Below are positions 36,594-47,295 of a DNA stretch of 64,000 bases, piece by piece; position 1 is the first letter of the stretch; every line of letters starts with the position of its first letter. Source of the stretch: Vicinamibacterales bacterium. Its GTDB lineage: Bacteria > Acidobacteriota > Vicinamibacteria > Vicinamibacterales > JAKQTR01. The stretch covers positions 57,100 to 121,099 of the forward strand of contig JALOKU010000004.1 of assembly GCA_025456345.1 (NCBI GenBank), read 5' to 3'. A program made the translations under genes and the position numbers. The notes beneath the pieces were generated by a model. It saw only the letters and a program-made list of their open reading frames with translations. It ran no database searches and was not told where the DNA came from.

Positions 36594-39152
36594 ATGCTAG
36601 CATCGGCCCCGGAATCAGTTGAGGAATTGACGTCAGGCACCTCCTACTCGCCGCCTCCGGCTTTCGGTCGGTTCAAGCTGCTGCACCAGATTGGGGCGGG
36701 TGTGCTGGGGCCTGTCTTTCGCACGCACGATCCCGACCATGAACGCCTTGTCGCGGTAAAAGCTTTTACCATCGACCTCACTCCCGAGCAGGCCTCCAGG
36801 CTGGCCTCGGAGTTCGGACGGCTGGCGGCCCTCGAGATCGACGCGCCCTGCGTGGCCGTCCCGATTGCGGCCGGCGTCGAGGACTTCGTGCCCTACGCGG
36901 CGGTGCCGTACGTCTCGGGCGAGTCGCTCGACGCCGCGATCCGGCAGTACGGTCCCGCGCCGGCTGGCGACGCGATCCGGCTCATCGCGCACGTGGCCGA
37001 CGCCCTCGACGCGGCGGCCCACGCCGGCGTGCATCACGGTTCGCTGCATCCGCGCGACATCATCGTCACGCCGGGCGAGACGCACGTCACCGGGCTTGGC
37101 GTGGCCCAAGCGCTCGAACGCGTCGGCTTGCACGGGCCGGTCCGCCGGCCGTACGTGGCGCCGGAGCGGGAGAGCGGCGACGAGTGGGGCGCGCCGGCCG
37201 ACATCTACGCGCTGGCCGCCATCGCGTACGAAGTGTTGACCGGACGGCGCGCGCTTCCCGGCACGGACCAGCCGCTCCCGGCATTGAACGACCTCCACGT
37301 CCACGATGCGGCGGCGTTGCGCGACGCGATCGAGCTGGCGCTCGATGCCGACCCCGGCCGGCGGCCGGCGCGGGCGAGAGACTTCGCGGCGGCGGTTGCT
37401 GCGGCCCTCTCCGAATCGGCCGGCGCGGCGGCGCCTGGTGAGCGGACGCCCGACCGCCGGGCCAGGAAGCCGCGTTCGAGGCCTCCGAAGCTGCCCGGCC
37501 TGGATGAGCCGCTGACGACGCACGAGGGTCCGGTCATAGGGCGCCCGATATCCGGGTCGCCCATCGACCCGGTGCGGCCGGCACCCGGGATTTCGCCTGA
37601 TGCGTCCGGGGCTCTCGAAGCGGAGAGCGCGGCCATAGCCGCCGGAATGGCCTCTCAGGGTTCCGCGGCGGCCGGCGACATCCGGTACGTGCCGGTTACC
37701 GACCCGGCCGACGCGGGCGACCTGCCCCCAGACCTGGCGGCGGTGTCGGCTTCGCTGCCCGAGGTGCCGCCCGAACAAGCCGCCGCGATCGGGGCGGAGA
37801 TGGAGTTCCTCGCGGCTCTCGAGCCTCTCGATACAGGGCTCGCAGCCGGGTTGACGCCCGATCTGCGGATGGCCGACGAACTGCTGGCTCGCGCCGATGC
37901 CTCCCGAGAGACGGTGGACGCTGAACTGGCAGCCGCCCTGGACAGGCTCTCGTCCGACACTGGAACGGGACCGACGCCGGCCGCCATCGGCCTCGACATC
38001 CTTGGGCCCGGGCCGTCGGCTGGAGCGGTTCCGGAGGATGTCACCCTGAGTGTCGTGGGAGTCGACCTGGCCGCCGAGACTGAGATGGGGCATGGCCTCG
38101 CCGACGACGCGGTTACGTCCGTCCTGCACGAGTCTCCGGCTGAGGAGGCGGCGGGCCGGGCGGGCGCCGAAGCCCTGGCGCTTGACTTCAGCGCGTATGA
38201 CCAGCCGGCCGGTCGAGCCGAGGACCGCGTCGGCACCGCGTTCGATCGGCGCGTGGCCGACGGGCCGCCGCCGACAGAGGCCGCCGCCGAGCCTGAGCCC
38301 GCGGCGGTGCCGGGAGACGATCCGGCGGGCGCGGCCGAACCGCTTCGGCCGTTTGTCCGAGGCAAGGGAGCCGAACGCCGCCGGGCGCCGTCGCGGTACA
38401 GCCGGATCGACGCGCTGACGCCCGAGCCCGGCGTGCGCGGTGACGACGAGCTCGGGGTGCCTCGGGCGTTCGACCAGCCAGGGCCGTCGCCCGCGCCGCG
38501 GCCCGTCTCGGATTTCGAACTGCTGGCGCGTCCCGGCGCGACCCCTCGGCGCGTGTTGCCGGTCCTCGCCGGTGTGGCGGCGGGACTGATCGTCGGGTTG
38601 GCGGCCGGCTACTGGCTCGGCACGCGCAGCCCGTCGCCCGCTGGCGCGCCGCCGGGCCGTGTTCCGCCCGCCCAGACGGCGGCGGCTTCCCAGCAGGCAC
38701 CTGCTCCAGTCGCGTCTCCCGGAAACACGCCAACAGCCGTGCCGGCGCCGGCGACGCCGGCCGGCGCCGTGCCGGGCGCGCCGGCCGGGACTGCCTCGAC
38801 GAGTCCCGCCCCACCGGTGCGCTCGGCGGCTGTGCCGCCGGCAGCAAGCGAGCCGGCTCCGCGGCGAGTGGCGCCCTCGGCCGGCGCCTCGCCTTCGTCG
38901 CGAGCCGCCAAGGCCCCGGCCGTCAAGTCGGTACTAATCGTGCTCGTCACCAGCACCCCTCCCGGGGCGCTCATCCGCATCGACGGGCGCGACCTCGGTC
39001 CCACGCCGCTGACCGTCAGGCAACTGCGCCCGGGCACGCACACGCTCGAGTTGCGGATGCCGGGCTACAAGCCGTGGTCGCAGAAGCTCACCGTCGCCGC
39101 CGGCGACAACCGCCGTGTCACGGCGTCACTCGAGAGGGACAACACGCGGTGA
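36594..39152 (+). CDS. Degenerate kinase (pseudokinase) with TM helix and PEGA domain
   Basis: 852 residues. Residues about 25-285 have the fold of a Hanks kinase: glycine loop [15 protein letters not shown] lysine, [10 protein letters not shown] and [21 protein letters not shown]. However the catalytic loop reads [11 protein letters not shown] (Asp replaced by Ser) and the DFG position reads TGLG, so catalysis is probably lost. A long acidic Ala/Pro linker (about 290-650), one transmembrane helix ([19 protein letters not shown]), a Pro/Ala segment and a C-terminal PEGA domain ([20 protein letters not shown]) follow. The kinase-like part is cytoplasmic and PEGA extracytoplasmic. Its stop overlaps the carA GTG. 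Divergent from bshC. The start codon is not well supported. Function unknown. Confidence 0.8.
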   Translation: MLASAPESVEELTSGTSYSPPPAFGRFKLLHQIGAGVLGPVFRTHDPDHERLVAVKAFTIDLTPEQASRLASEFGRLAALEIDAPCVAVPIAAGVEDFVPYAAVPYVSGESLDAAIRQYGPAPAGDAIRLIAHVADALDAAAHAGVHHGSLHPRDIIVTPGETHVTGLGVAQALERVGLHGPVRRPYVAPERESGDEWGAPADIYALAAIAYEVLTGRRALPGTDQPLPALNDLHVHDAAALRDAIELALDADPGRRPARARDFAAAVAAALSESAGAAAPGERTPDRRARKPRSRPPKLPGLDEPLTTHEGPVIGRPISGSPIDPVRPAPGISPDASGALEAESAAIAAGMASQGSAAAGDIRYVPVTDPADAGDLPPDLAAVSASLPEVPPEQAAAIGAEMEFLAALEPLDTGLAAGLTPDLRMADELLARADASRETVDAELAAALDRLSSDTGTGPTPAAIGLDILGPGPSAGAVPEDVTLSVVGVDLAAETEMGHGLADDAVTSVLHESPAEEAAGRAGAEALALDFSAYDQPAGRAEDRVGTAFDRRVADGPPPTEAAAEPEPAAVPGDDPAGAAEPLRPFVRGKGAERRRAPSRYSRIDALTPEPGVRGDDELGVPRAFDQPGPSPAPRPVSDFELLARPGATPRRVLPVLAGVAAGLIVGLAAGYWLGTRSPSPAGAPPGRVPPAQTAAASQQAPAPVASPGNTPTAVPAPATPAGAVPGAPAGTASTSPAPPVRSAAVPPAASEPAPRRVAPSAGASPSSRAAKAPAVKSVLIVLVTSTPPGALIRIDGRDLGPTPLTVRQLRPGTHTLELRMPGYKPWSQKLTVAAGDNRRVTASLERDNTR

Positions 39153-40279
39153 AAGCCGTTCTCGCTCTGGAAGATGGCACCTGGTTCCAGGGCACGGCCG
39201 TTGGCGCGGAAGGCACCGCGACCGGCGAAGTCGTGTTCAATACCGGCTTGACGGGATACCAGGAGATTCTGACGGACCCCTCCTATGCCGGGCAAATCGT
39301 CACGATGACGTGCCCGGAGATCGGCAACTACGGCGTGGCCGCGGCCGACGTGGAGTCGCGGGCACCGCAGGTGGCCGGCTTCGTCATGCGGAGCGAGTCG
39401 CTCGTGGCGAGCAACTGGCGGGCGGCGGGGCCGCTTGGCGAGTACCTCGCCTCGTCTGGCGTTGTGGCCATCGCTGGCATCGACACCCGGGCGCTCACCC
39501 GGCGCCTGCGGTCGGCTGGCGTGATGCGCGGCGTCATCCGGACCGGGGACCACGAACCGGCCGCCCTGGTCGAAGGCGCCAGGCGCGCGCCGCAGATGGC
39601 CGGGTCGGACCTGGTGTCCGGGGTCACCTGCGCGTCGCCGTCCGACTGGCCGTTCCCGGGCGCCCAGGCGGGAAGCGATGGCTACGAGGTCGCGCCTGTT
39701 CGGGCGGCGGCGCGACGCTACCGCGTGGCGGCGTGGGACTTCGGCATGAAGTGGAACATCCTCCGCCGGCTCTCGTCGTACGGCTGCGACGTCAGGGTGT
39801 ATCCCGCCTCGACGCCGGCCTCGGCGCTGCTGGCCGACCAGCCGTCCGGCGTGTTCCTCAGCAACGGGCCCGGCGACCCGGCCGCGCTCCCGCACATCAT
39901 CGAGAACATCCGGTCGGTTGTCGCCCACGGCACGCCGATCTTCGGCATCTGCCTCGGCCACCAGGTGCTGGGCCTGGCGCTCGGCGCCCGCACGTTCAAG
40001 CTGAAATTCGGCCACCGCGGGTCGAACCACCCGGTCAAACAGCTCGAGACGGGCCGCATCGAAATCACGTCGCAGAACCACGGCTTCGCGGTCGATCCCG
40101 GCACGCTGCCATCCGACGTGATGGTGACGCACGTCAACCTGTACGACGGGACGCTCGAAGGCTTCCGCCACCGTCACCGGCCGGTGTTCAGCGTGCAGTA
40201 CCACCCCGAGGCGTCTCCAGGGCCGCACGACGCGGATTACCTGTTCGGCCTCTTCATCGACGCCATGGAGCGCCCGTAG
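39149..40279 (+). CDS. carA: Carbamoyl-phosphate synthase, small subunit
   Basis: 376-residue glutamine amidotransferase subunit that supplies ammonia to CarB. N-terminal [14 protein letters not shown] and [17 protein letters not shown] are typical; the class I GATase domain has the catalytic Cys in [11 protein letters not shown] and the His/Glu in [11 protein letters not shown]. The GTG at 39149 overlaps the upstream pseudokinase stop (GTGA); the track's 39074 start lies inside that gene. carB begins at the base after its stop. Arginine and pyrimidine synthesis both draw on the product. Confidence 0.95.
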   Translation: MKAVLALEDGTWFQGTAVGAEGTATGEVVFNTGLTGYQEILTDPSYAGQIVTMTCPEIGNYGVAAADVESRAPQVAGFVMRSESLVASNWRAAGPLGEYLASSGVVAIAGIDTRALTRRLRSAGVMRGVIRTGDHEPAALVEGARRAPQMAGSDLVSGVTCASPSDWPFPGAQAGSDGYEVAPVRAAARRYRVAAWDFGMKWNILRRLSSYGCDVRVYPASTPASALLADQPSGVFLSNGPGDPAALPHIIENIRSVVAHGTPIFGICLGHQVLGLALGARTFKLKFGHRGSNHPVKQLETGRIEITSQNHGFAVDPGTLPSDVMVTHVNLYDGTLEGFRHRHRPVFSVQYHPEASPGPHDADYLFGLFIDAMERP

Positions 40280-43200
40280 ATGCCGCGCCGCGCCGACGTC
40301 ACGCGCGTACTGGTGCTCGGCGCCGGGCCCATCGTCATCGGGCAGGCGTGCGAGTTCGACTACTCGGGCTCGCAGGCGTGCAAAGCGCTCCGCAGTGAAG
40401 GCGTGGAGGTGGTGCTGGTCAACAGCAATCCGGCCACGATCATGACCGACCCGGAACTGGCGGACCGCACCTACGTCGAGCCGCTGCGCCCCGACATTGT
40501 CGAGGCCATCATCGCGCGCGAGCGGCCCGACGCGCTGCTGCCGACCGTGGGCGGGCAGACGGCGCTCAACCTGGCCATGGCGCTGGCGAAGAGCGGCGCG
40601 CTCGAGCGGTACGGCGTCGAGCTCATCGGCGCGTCGGTCGAGGCCATCGACGTGGCGGAGGACCGGCTCAAGTTCCGCGACGCGATGAAGGGCATCGGCC
40701 TGGGCGTGCCCGAGAGCGGGTACGCGCGGTCGCTGGACGAAGCGCTGGCGGTCGTCACGGACACGGGGTTCCCGTCGATTATCCGGCCGTCGTTCACGCT
40801 GGGCGGCGTGGGCAGCGGCATCGCGTACAACGTCGAGGAGTTCCAGGAGATCGTGCGGCGCGGCCTGTCGATGAGCCCGGTGCACGAGGTGCTCATCGAG
40901 GAATCGCTCATCGGGTGGAAGGAATACGAGCTCGAGGTGATGCGCGACGCCGCCAACAACTTCGTCGTCATCTGCTCGATCGAGAACATCGACCCGATGG
41001 GCGTGCACACCGGCGACAGCATCACCGTGGCGCCGGCGCTGACGCTGACCGACAAGGAATACCAGGCCATGCGCGACGCGGCGCGCCGGATCATCGGCCG
41101 CGTCGGCGTGGAAACGGGCGGCTCGAACATCCAGTTCGCGGTGAACCCGCGCGACGGGCGGATGATCGTCATCGAGATGAATCCGCGGGTGTCCCGATCG
41201 TCGGCGCTTGCGTCGAAAGCGACGGGCTTCCCCATCGCGAAGATTGCCGCCAAGCTCGCGCTCGGCTATCACCTGGACGAGATCCCGAACGACATCACGC
41301 GCCTGACGCCGGCGTCGTTCGAGCCCACCATCGATTACGTGGTCGTCAAGATCCCGCGCTGGAACTTCGAGAAGTTCCCGGAGGCCGAGCGCACGCTCAC
41401 CACGCAGATGAAGTCGGTGGGGGAGGTCATGGCCATCGGCCGGACCTTCCAGGAAGCCTTCATGAAGGGCGTCCGGTCCCTCGAAATGGGGCGATCGAGC
41501 CTCCTGTTCGACACCGGCGCCTGCCGCGACGACGACGAGGACGGCTTGCGGCAGCGCCTGATGACGCCCAACGACGGGCGCCTGTGGGCGCTCTTTGAGG
41601 CGCTCGCCCGGGGCTGGACGCCGGAGACGCTGCACGAACTGACGCAGATCGACCCGTGGTTCCTCGCGCAGTTCGCGGACCTCGCGGCCCGCCGTGAGAC
41701 GTTGCGCGGACGGGCGCTTTCCGAGCTTGGCGACGACGAGCTGTGGGAGTTGAAGCGGCGGGGGTTCGGCGACGCCCAGCTGGCCAGCGCCCTGGCCACG
41801 AGCGAGAAGGCCGTGCGCGCGCGCCGCGCGCGCGCCGGGATGCGAAGCGCGTACAAGCGCATCGACACGTGCGCGGCCGAGTTCGAGTCGAGTACGCCGT
41901 ACCTCTACGGCACGTACGAGCGCGAGTGCGAGGCCGACCCGACGCCGCGGCGCAAGGCCGTCATCCTCGGGAGCGGCCCGAACCGGATCGGGCAGGGCAT
42001 CGAGTTCGACTACTGCTGCTGCCACGCCGTCTTCGGGCTGCGCGACGAGGGCTACGAGACGGTGATGCTCAACTGCAACCCGGAGACCGTGTCGACCGAC
42101 TACGACACCTCCGACCGCCTCTACTTCGAGCCGCTCGCCCTCGAGGACGTGCTGGCGGTTGTCGAGCGCGAGCGCGCGGCCGGCGCCGAGGTCTCGTGCC
42201 TCGTGCAGTTCGGCGGGCAGACGCCGCTGAAACTCTCGACGGCGCTGCACCACGCCGGCGTCGCCATCCTCGGCACGTCTCCCGATTCGATCGACCTCGC
42301 CGAGGATCGCAAGCGCTTCTCGGCGCTGCTCAACCAGTTGCAGATTCCGCAGCCGCCGAGCGGCACGGCCTCGTCGCGCGACGAGGCGCGCGACGTCGCG
42401 GCCGCGATCGGGTTTCCCATCGTCGTGCGGCCGTCGTACGTCCTGGGGGGCCGGGCGATGGCCGTCGTGTACGACCCCGGCGCGCTCGACCGCTACATGA
42501 CGACGGCCGTCGATGCGTCGCCGGAGCACCCGGTGCTCATCGACCGGTTTCTCGAAGACGCCTTCGAGCTCGACGTCGACGCCGTCGGCGACGCCACCGG
42601 CGCGGTGATGATCGCCGGCATCATGGAGCACATCGAAGAGGCCGGCATTCATTCCGGCGACAGTTCGTGTGTCGTGCCGCCCTACCTGGTCGCCGAGCGT
42701 CACATCGAGACCATCCGTCAGTACATGCGGCGCATCGCGCAGGCCCTCGGCGTGGTCGGCCTGATGAACGCTCAGTTCGCCATCAAGGACGACGTGGTGT
42801 ACGTCCTGGAGGTGAACCCGCGGGCGTCCCGCACGGTGCCCTACCTGTCGAAGGCCACCGGCGTGCCCCTGGCGCGCATCGCGGCGAGGGTGATGGGCGG
42901 ACGCACGCTCGCGGAGCTGGGCCTCGCGCGCGACCTCACCGTCAACGGCGTGTTCGTGAAGTCGCCGGTGTTTCCCTTCGTGCGGTTCCCGGGCGTCGAC
43001 ACCATTCTCGGGCCGGAGATGAAATCGACGGGCGAAGTGATGGGCGGCGCATCGACGTTCGGCGAGGCCTTCGCGAAGGCCCAGATGGCGGTCGGCCAGG
43101 AACTGCCCACGACCGGCACCGTCTTCATCAGCGTGAACAACTCGGACAAGCCGAACGTCCTGGCCGTCGCGCGCGATCTGGCTGCGCTGGGATTCGCGAT

Positions 43201-43531
43201 TGTGGCCACCAGGGGCACGGCGGCGTACCTGCGGGCGCACGGCGTGGACGCGGCGACGGTGTACAAGGTGAACGAGGGACGGCCGAACGTGGCGGACCAG
43301 GTGGTGAACGGCGCGATCCAGATGATCATCAACACGCCGCTCGGCCGGGCCTCCTTCTTCGACGACCGGATGGTGCGGCGGGCGGCGATGATGCACGGGG
43401 TGCCGTGCATCACGACGCTGACGGGAGCTGCCGCGGCCGTCAGCGGGATCCGCGCGCTCCGCGGCCACGAGTTGACGGTGCGTGCGCTGCAGGACTACCA
43501 CGCAGTTTCTGCCACGTCTCCGGCGCCCTGA
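40280..43531 (+). CDS. carB: Carbamoyl-phosphate synthase, large subunit
   Basis: 1083 residues with the two ATP-grasp halves of CarB. The first half starts [20 protein letters not shown] and the second [20 protein letters not shown], the paired signature; both have [16 protein letters not shown]-type and [16 protein letters not shown] blocks for ATP/Mg binding. The C-terminal methylglyoxal-synthase-like allosteric domain begins near [12 protein letters not shown]. Complete, with no gap to carA. It synthesises carbamoyl phosphate from bicarbonate, ammonia and two ATP. The 1478-residue antisense ORF is a shadow. Confidence 0.97.
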   Translation: MPRRADVTRVLVLGAGPIVIGQACEFDYSGSQACKALRSEGVEVVLVNSNPATIMTDPELADRTYVEPLRPDIVEAIIARERPDALLPTVGGQTALNLAMALAKSGALERYGVELIGASVEAIDVAEDRLKFRDAMKGIGLGVPESGYARSLDEALAVVTDTGFPSIIRPSFTLGGVGSGIAYNVEEFQEIVRRGLSMSPVHEVLIEESLIGWKEYELEVMRDAANNFVVICSIENIDPMGVHTGDSITVAPALTLTDKEYQAMRDAARRIIGRVGVETGGSNIQFAVNPRDGRMIVIEMNPRVSRSSALASKATGFPIAKIAAKLALGYHLDEIPNDITRLTPASFEPTIDYVVVKIPRWNFEKFPEAERTLTTQMKSVGEVMAIGRTFQEAFMKGVRSLEMGRSSLLFDTGACRDDDEDGLRQRLMTPNDGRLWALFEALARGWTPETLHELTQIDPWFLAQFADLAARRETLRGRALSELGDDELWELKRRGFGDAQLASALATSEKAVRARRARAGMRSAYKRIDTCAAEFESSTPYLYGTYERECEADPTPRRKAVILGSGPNRIGQGIEFDYCCCHAVFGLRDEGYETVMLNCNPETVSTDYDTSDRLYFEPLALEDVLAVVERERAAGAEVSCLVQFGGQTPLKLSTALHHAGVAILGTSPDSIDLAEDRKRFSALLNQLQIPQPPSGTASSRDEARDVAAAIGFPIVVRPSYVLGGRAMAVVYDPGALDRYMTTAVDASPEHPVLIDRFLEDAFELDVDAVGDATGAVMIAGIMEHIEEAGIHSGDSSCVVPPYLVAERHIETIRQYMRRIAQALGVVGLMNAQFAIKDDVVYVLEVNPRASRTVPYLSKATGVPLARIAARVMGGRTLAELGLARDLTVNGVFVKSPVFPFVRFPGVDTILGPEMKSTGEVMGGASTFGEAFAKAQMAVGQELPTTGTVFISVNNSDKPNVLAVARDLAALGFAIVATRGTAAYLRAHGVDAATVYKVNEGRPNVADQVVNGAIQMIINTPLGRASFFDDRMVRRAAMMHGVPCITTLTGAAAAVSGIRALRGHELTVRALQDYHAVSATSPAP

Positions 43532-43532
43532 C

Positions 43533-43549
43533 GTCGCAATTTCTGCGAC
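43533..43549 (+). terminator. Weak hairpin after carB
   Basis: GTCGCA, loop ATTTC, TGCGAC: a 6-bp stem immediately after the carB stop. There is no T-run, so it is at most a weak or Rho-associated terminator; comEC starts about 100 bases downstream. Confidence 0.3.
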
Positions 43550-43646
43550 GCCTCCCGCGCACGTCCTCCGAACTGGCGTCCGTGCATCGAGATAGCCGCT
43601 TCAGCGGTCGTGCCTCCCGTGGCACGGACGTTGCGGCACGGGCCAC

Positions 43647-46142
43647 GTGCGCTATCCGGCTGTACCTCCGGCGGTGGCCCTTGTTTGCGGTGCGGCGCTC
43701 GGGACGTCGTTCCACGCGGCGCCTGCCGGCGTGGCCGCCGCGCTGGTCCTCGGTACGGCGCTGAGCGTGGTGGGATGGCGGGCGCGCGTGGCCGCGGCGT
43801 TCGCAGCCTCGGCGCTGTTCACCGTGGCCTCGAGCGGCTACGCGCTGGCGTCGGTGGCGTGGTACCGCGCCACCCACGCGCCGCTGCGGTCCGCCCTCGT
43901 TGCGGTCGGCGGGCCGCGCGCCGTCTCGGACGCGCCCGGCGATCCGGTCACGCTCATCGGAACGCTCGCCGCCGACGCATCGCCCTCCGAATCCGGCGTC
44001 CGGCTCTCGATCGACGTCGCGCGGGTGATCGGTGACGGCCGTGAGTACCGGGCCGCGGGCGGCGTGCTGTTGACCGTCGCCGGCGACGCGCAGGTGTCGC
44101 ACGTCGAGGCATGGCGGCGGGGGCGAACCGTCAGGCTCCCTGCGCAGCTCCGGCGCCCGTCGCGCTATCTGAATCCCGGCGCCCGAGACGACGAAGCCGC
44201 GCTCGCGCTGCGGGGCACGACGCTTGTCGGCAGCGTCAAGAGCGCCATGCTCGTGCAGGTGGTCGAGCTGGGCGGCGCTCTCGCCGAAGCCGCCGCAGAA
44301 CTGCGGTGGCGGATCCGGCAGGTCGTGGACAGCCGGGTTGGCGTGCACAGTGTCCGTTCCGCGGCCATCGTGCGCGCCATCCTGCTCGGCGACCGGGCCG
44401 GCCTCGACGACGCGACCGAGGAGCGGTTGCAGGAGGCCGGCACGTATCACGTCATCGCGATTTCGGGAGGCAACATCGCGGTGCTCGCGGCCGTGCTGAT
44501 GGCCATCGCAGTGCTCGTGGGCTTGCGGCCCGGCGTCGCGCACCTTGCCGTCGCCGTCACCCTCGCGGGCTACGCCTTCCTGGTTGGCGGCGGTGCCTCG
44601 GTGATGCGCGCCACGCAAATGGCCGTACTCTACCTGGTGGCGCACGCCGTCGATCACCGGGCGAAGCCGTACAACGCGATTGGCGCCTCGGCGGGGGTGA
44701 CCTCGGCGCTGGACCCGCTCGCGGTGCGGGACGCCGGTGCCTGGCTGACCTATGGCGCCACCGTGGCGATCCTGGCCGGGACGCCGTTCCTGCTGGCGCG
44801 CCTGCGGGCGGCGTCGTTGGCGATCCGAGCGCCCGCGGGCCTGTTCGCTGCGTCCGTGTCGGCAGAACTGGCCCTGTTCCCGGTGAGCGCCCTCGTGTTC
44901 TCGCGGGTGACCGCTGCGGGCCTGCTGCTGAACTTCGCGGCCATCCCGCTGATGTCCGCTGTTCAAGCCGGAGGGATGGTGTTGGTGGGTGCCGCGGCGC
45001 TGGTGCCCGCCGCCGCGCCGGCCGTGGGATGGTTGACCCATCTGGCCGCGTGGGCGCTTGTCGAGAGCGCCCGGCTCGTGGACGTGATGCCGTGGACGGT
45101 TGCGCGCGTGCCGGCGCCCGCACCAGGTGTGCTGGCAGGCTACTACGCCGGATGGGCCGTGTGGTTTGCGGCCCGGCGTGCATCGCCGGAGCGGCCTGCG
45201 GGACGAGCCGTACTCGCGTGTGCACGCAGAGCCGCGGCGGCGGCGCTCGTCGTGTCGGGCGCGTGGATCGTCTTCACGCCGAACCTGCGCTTCGGCCGGA
45301 CGGCATTCCTCGAGGCCACCTTCATCGACGTGGGACAGGGAGCGGCCACGCTGGTGCGGTTCCCGTCCGGCCACGCGCTGCTCGTCGACGCCGGCGGCGC
45401 CGGCGCGGGGCGCTTCGACGTCGGCCGGCGCGTGGTGGAGCCGGCCGTGTGGGCCGCGGGCGTTCATCGGCTGACGCACGTCGTCGCCACGCACGGCGAT
45501 GCGGATCACATCGGCGGCGCGCCGTCGATCGTCGCCGACTTGCGTCCGCTCGAAGTGTGGGAGGGCGTGCCGGTGCCGCCCGAACCGTTGCTGCAGGAGC
45601 TGATCGGGTCGGCGGCGCGGACGGGTGCGGCATGGCGGACGATTCAGCGCGGCGATCGCATCCGCTTCGGGAAAGCGGACGTCATCGCCTGGAACCCCGA
45701 GCCTCCCGAGTGGGAGCGCCAGCGGGTGAGGAACGACGACTCGGCGGTTGTCGAGGTGCGGTTCGGCGACGTGTCGATCCTCCTGACCGGCGACGTGGAG
45801 ACGCCGGCCGAGGCCGGAATCGCGCGGCTCATCGGGCCCGCCGGCGTGCGCGTGATGCTGGCTCCGCACCACGGGAGCGCGACGTCGAGCACCCGGGCGT
45901 TCCTCGAAGCGGCGGCCCCGGATCTGGCCGTCATCAGCGCCGGGCGGGGCAACAGGTACGGGCACCCGCACGCGGCGGTTCTCGATCGCTACCGCGCCGT
46001 CGGCGCGCGCATCCTCAGGACGGACCTCGATGGCGCGGTCACGCTGCGCACGGACGGGTGCGTGGTGGAGGTGAAGACCTTTACCGGGCGGAGCCTGACC
46101 CTGCGGCCGGGCCGGCGGACGCCTCGCGTTCCGCCTCCTTGA
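43647..46142 (+). CDS. comEC: ComEC/Rec2 DNA-uptake channel protein
   Basis: 831 residues: an N-terminal DUF4131-like soluble region with membrane helices, a polytopic competence domain (for example ILLGDRAGLDDATEERLQEAGTYHVIAISGGN, its usual landmark), and a C-terminal metallo-beta-lactamase domain with VATHGDADHIGGAP and LLTGDVE. ComEC carries single-stranded DNA across the inner membrane during transformation, and the MBL domain is a suspected nuclease. The start is a GTG at 43647 without a strong ribosome-binding site. The last 62 bases overlap the 3' end of mazG on the other strand. Confidence 0.92.
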   Translation: MRYPAVPPAVALVCGAALGTSFHAAPAGVAAALVLGTALSVVGWRARVAAAFAASALFTVASSGYALASVAWYRATHAPLRSALVAVGGPRAVSDAPGDPVTLIGTLAADASPSESGVRLSIDVARVIGDGREYRAAGGVLLTVAGDAQVSHVEAWRRGRTVRLPAQLRRPSRYLNPGARDDEAALALRGTTLVGSVKSAMLVQVVELGGALAEAAAELRWRIRQVVDSRVGVHSVRSAAIVRAILLGDRAGLDDATEERLQEAGTYHVIAISGGNIAVLAAVLMAIAVLVGLRPGVAHLAVAVTLAGYAFLVGGGASVMRATQMAVLYLVAHAVDHRAKPYNAIGASAGVTSALDPLAVRDAGAWLTYGATVAILAGTPFLLARLRAASLAIRAPAGLFAASVSAELALFPVSALVFSRVTAAGLLLNFAAIPLMSAVQAGGMVLVGAAALVPAAAPAVGWLTHLAAWALVESARLVDVMPWTVARVPAPAPGVLAGYYAGWAVWFAARRASPERPAGRAVLACARRAAAAALVVSGAWIVFTPNLRFGRTAFLEATFIDVGQGAATLVRFPSGHALLVDAGGAGAGRFDVGRRVVEPAVWAAGVHRLTHVVATHGDADHIGGAPSIVADLRPLEVWEGVPVPPEPLLQELIGSAARTGAAWRTIQRGDRIRFGKADVIAWNPEPPEWERQRVRNDDSAVVEVRFGDVSILLTGDVETPAEAGIARLIGPAGVRVMLAPHHGSATSSTRAFLEAAAPDLAVISAGRGNRYGHPHAAVLDRYRAVGARILRTDLDGAVTLRTDGCVVEVKTFTGRSLTLRPGRRTPRVPPP

Positions 46143-46962
46143 CCCGGCCCCACTCGTCTTCCATCTCCGGCAGCGAGCACTCGGAGAGCGCACGCCCGGT
46201 GGCGCGGAGGCGGGACTCCATGGCGGAGAAGCGCCGCGAGAACTTGTCGTTGGCCTTCCGCAGCGCCGACTCGGGCTCGATGCCGAGCTTCCTCGAGAGG
46301 TTCGCGATGGCGAAGAGCAGGTCGCCCATTTCTTCTTCGGCGCGCCCGGCGTTTCCGCCGGCGCCGCTGCCGAGTTCGTCGCGCAGCTCGGCGACTTCCT
46401 CTTCGATCTTCGTCACCACGTCGGCCGCACGCTCCCAGTCGAATCCGACCGCCGACGCCCGGATGCCGATTTCGTGCGTGCGCAGGAGCGCCGGCAGGAC
46501 CTTGGGCACGCCGCCCAGGGCCGTGCGCGGTTCACCCGTGCTGCTGTGCTCGCGGGCCTTCAAGTCTTCCCATCGCTCGACCACTTCGTCGGGCGTGGTT
46601 GGGCGCGGCCGGCCGCTGTTGCCATCGGGGTCAGTGTCGGACCCGAAGACGTGCGGATGCCGGCGGACGAGCTTGTCCGAGATCGCGTGGAGCGAGTCGG
46701 CCACGGTGAAGTCGCCCGACTCGGCGCAGAGCTGGGCGAGCAGGACCCCTTCGAAGAGGAAGTCGCCGATCTCCTCGCGCAGGGCGTGCCGATCGTCGTG
46801 GTCGAGCGCTTCGAGCACCTCGTAGGTTTCCTCGAGCACGAACGGGCGGAGCGACTGCAGGGTCTGCTCGCGGTCCCACGGGCACCCTCCCGGGGCGCGG
46901 AGCACGCGGACAAGGTCCACGAGCCGGGCGAAGGCGGCGGCGGCGTCGGTCGATGGCGTCAT
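46081..46962 (-). CDS. mazG: Nucleoside triphosphate pyrophosphohydrolase MazG
   Basis: 293-residue all-alpha NTP pyrophosphatase that cleans the nucleotide pool. The repeats are CPWDREQTLQSLRPFVLEETYE and EEIGDFLFEGVLLAQ (metal-binding ExxE/ExxD) in the first half, and KIEEEVAELRDEL with EEEMGDLLFAIANLSRKLG in the second, so both MazG domains are kept. The start is the ATG at 46962; the 392-residue track ORF extends into DUF1844. Its 3' end overlaps comEC by 62 bases antisense. Divergent from DUF1844. Confidence 0.92.
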   Translation of the reverse strand: MTPSTDAAAAFARLVDLVRVLRAPGGCPWDREQTLQSLRPFVLEETYEVLEALDHDDRHALREEIGDFLFEGVLLAQLCAESGDFTVADSLHAISDKLVRRHPHVFGSDTDPDGNSGRPRPTTPDEVVERWEDLKAREHSSTGEPRTALGGVPKVLPALLRTHEIGIRASAVGFDWERAADVVTKIEEEVAELRDELGSGAGGNAGRAEEEMGDLLFAIANLSRKLGIEPESALRKANDKFSRRFSAMESRLRATGRALSECSLPEMEDEWGRVKEAEREASAGPAAGSGSAR

Positions 46963-46998
46963 CGGCCGTATGCTACCATGCGGGTCGGAGGCGCTACG

Positions 46999-47295
46999 GT
47001 GGCGGACGAACACGATCTGGCGGTGAGCTTCAGCGGCTTCGTGATCTCGCTGACGACGACGGCGGCGGTGCATTTCGGCGACTACCCGGATCCGGTGACG
47101 GGGGAGACCAAGGCGCCGAACCTCGAGGCGGCGTCGCAGATGATCGACATCCTCGCGATGCTGGAAGCCAAGACGCGGGGCAATCTCACCGCGCAGGAGC
47201 GGTCGTTGCTCGACCAGGTGCTCTACGACCTCCGGATGCGGTACGTCGCCGCCCAGCAACAGGCCCCGTCCGGGTCACCCATCATCCTGCCGTGA
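46999..47295 (+). CDS. DUF1844 domain protein
   Basis: 98 residues from the GTG at 46999, which has a perfect GGAGG seven bases upstream; an ATG at 46978 is in frame but has no such site. The DUF1844 core is clear: FSGFVISLTTTAAVHFGD, LEAASQMIDILAMLEAKTRGNLTAQE and LLDQVLYDLRMRYVA. The function of the family is unknown; it is common in Acidobacteria, deltaproteobacteria and planctomycetes. Its stop overlaps the GTG of the MBL hydrolase (GTGA), and mazG is divergent. Confidence 0.87.
   Translation: MADEHDLAVSFSGFVISLTTTAAVHFGDYPDPVTGETKAPNLEAASQMIDILAMLEAKTRGNLTAQERSLLDQVLYDLRMRYVAAQQQAPSGSPIILP

Noticed and set aside
39065-43501. 1478-residue minus-strand ORF
   Set aside because: Antisense to carA and carB, whose sequences are clearly correct; composition is an Arg/His/Val-rich shadow.
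43440-46193. 917-residue minus-strand ORF
   Set aside because: Antisense to comEC and the end of carB; low-complexity Arg/Gly/His composition.
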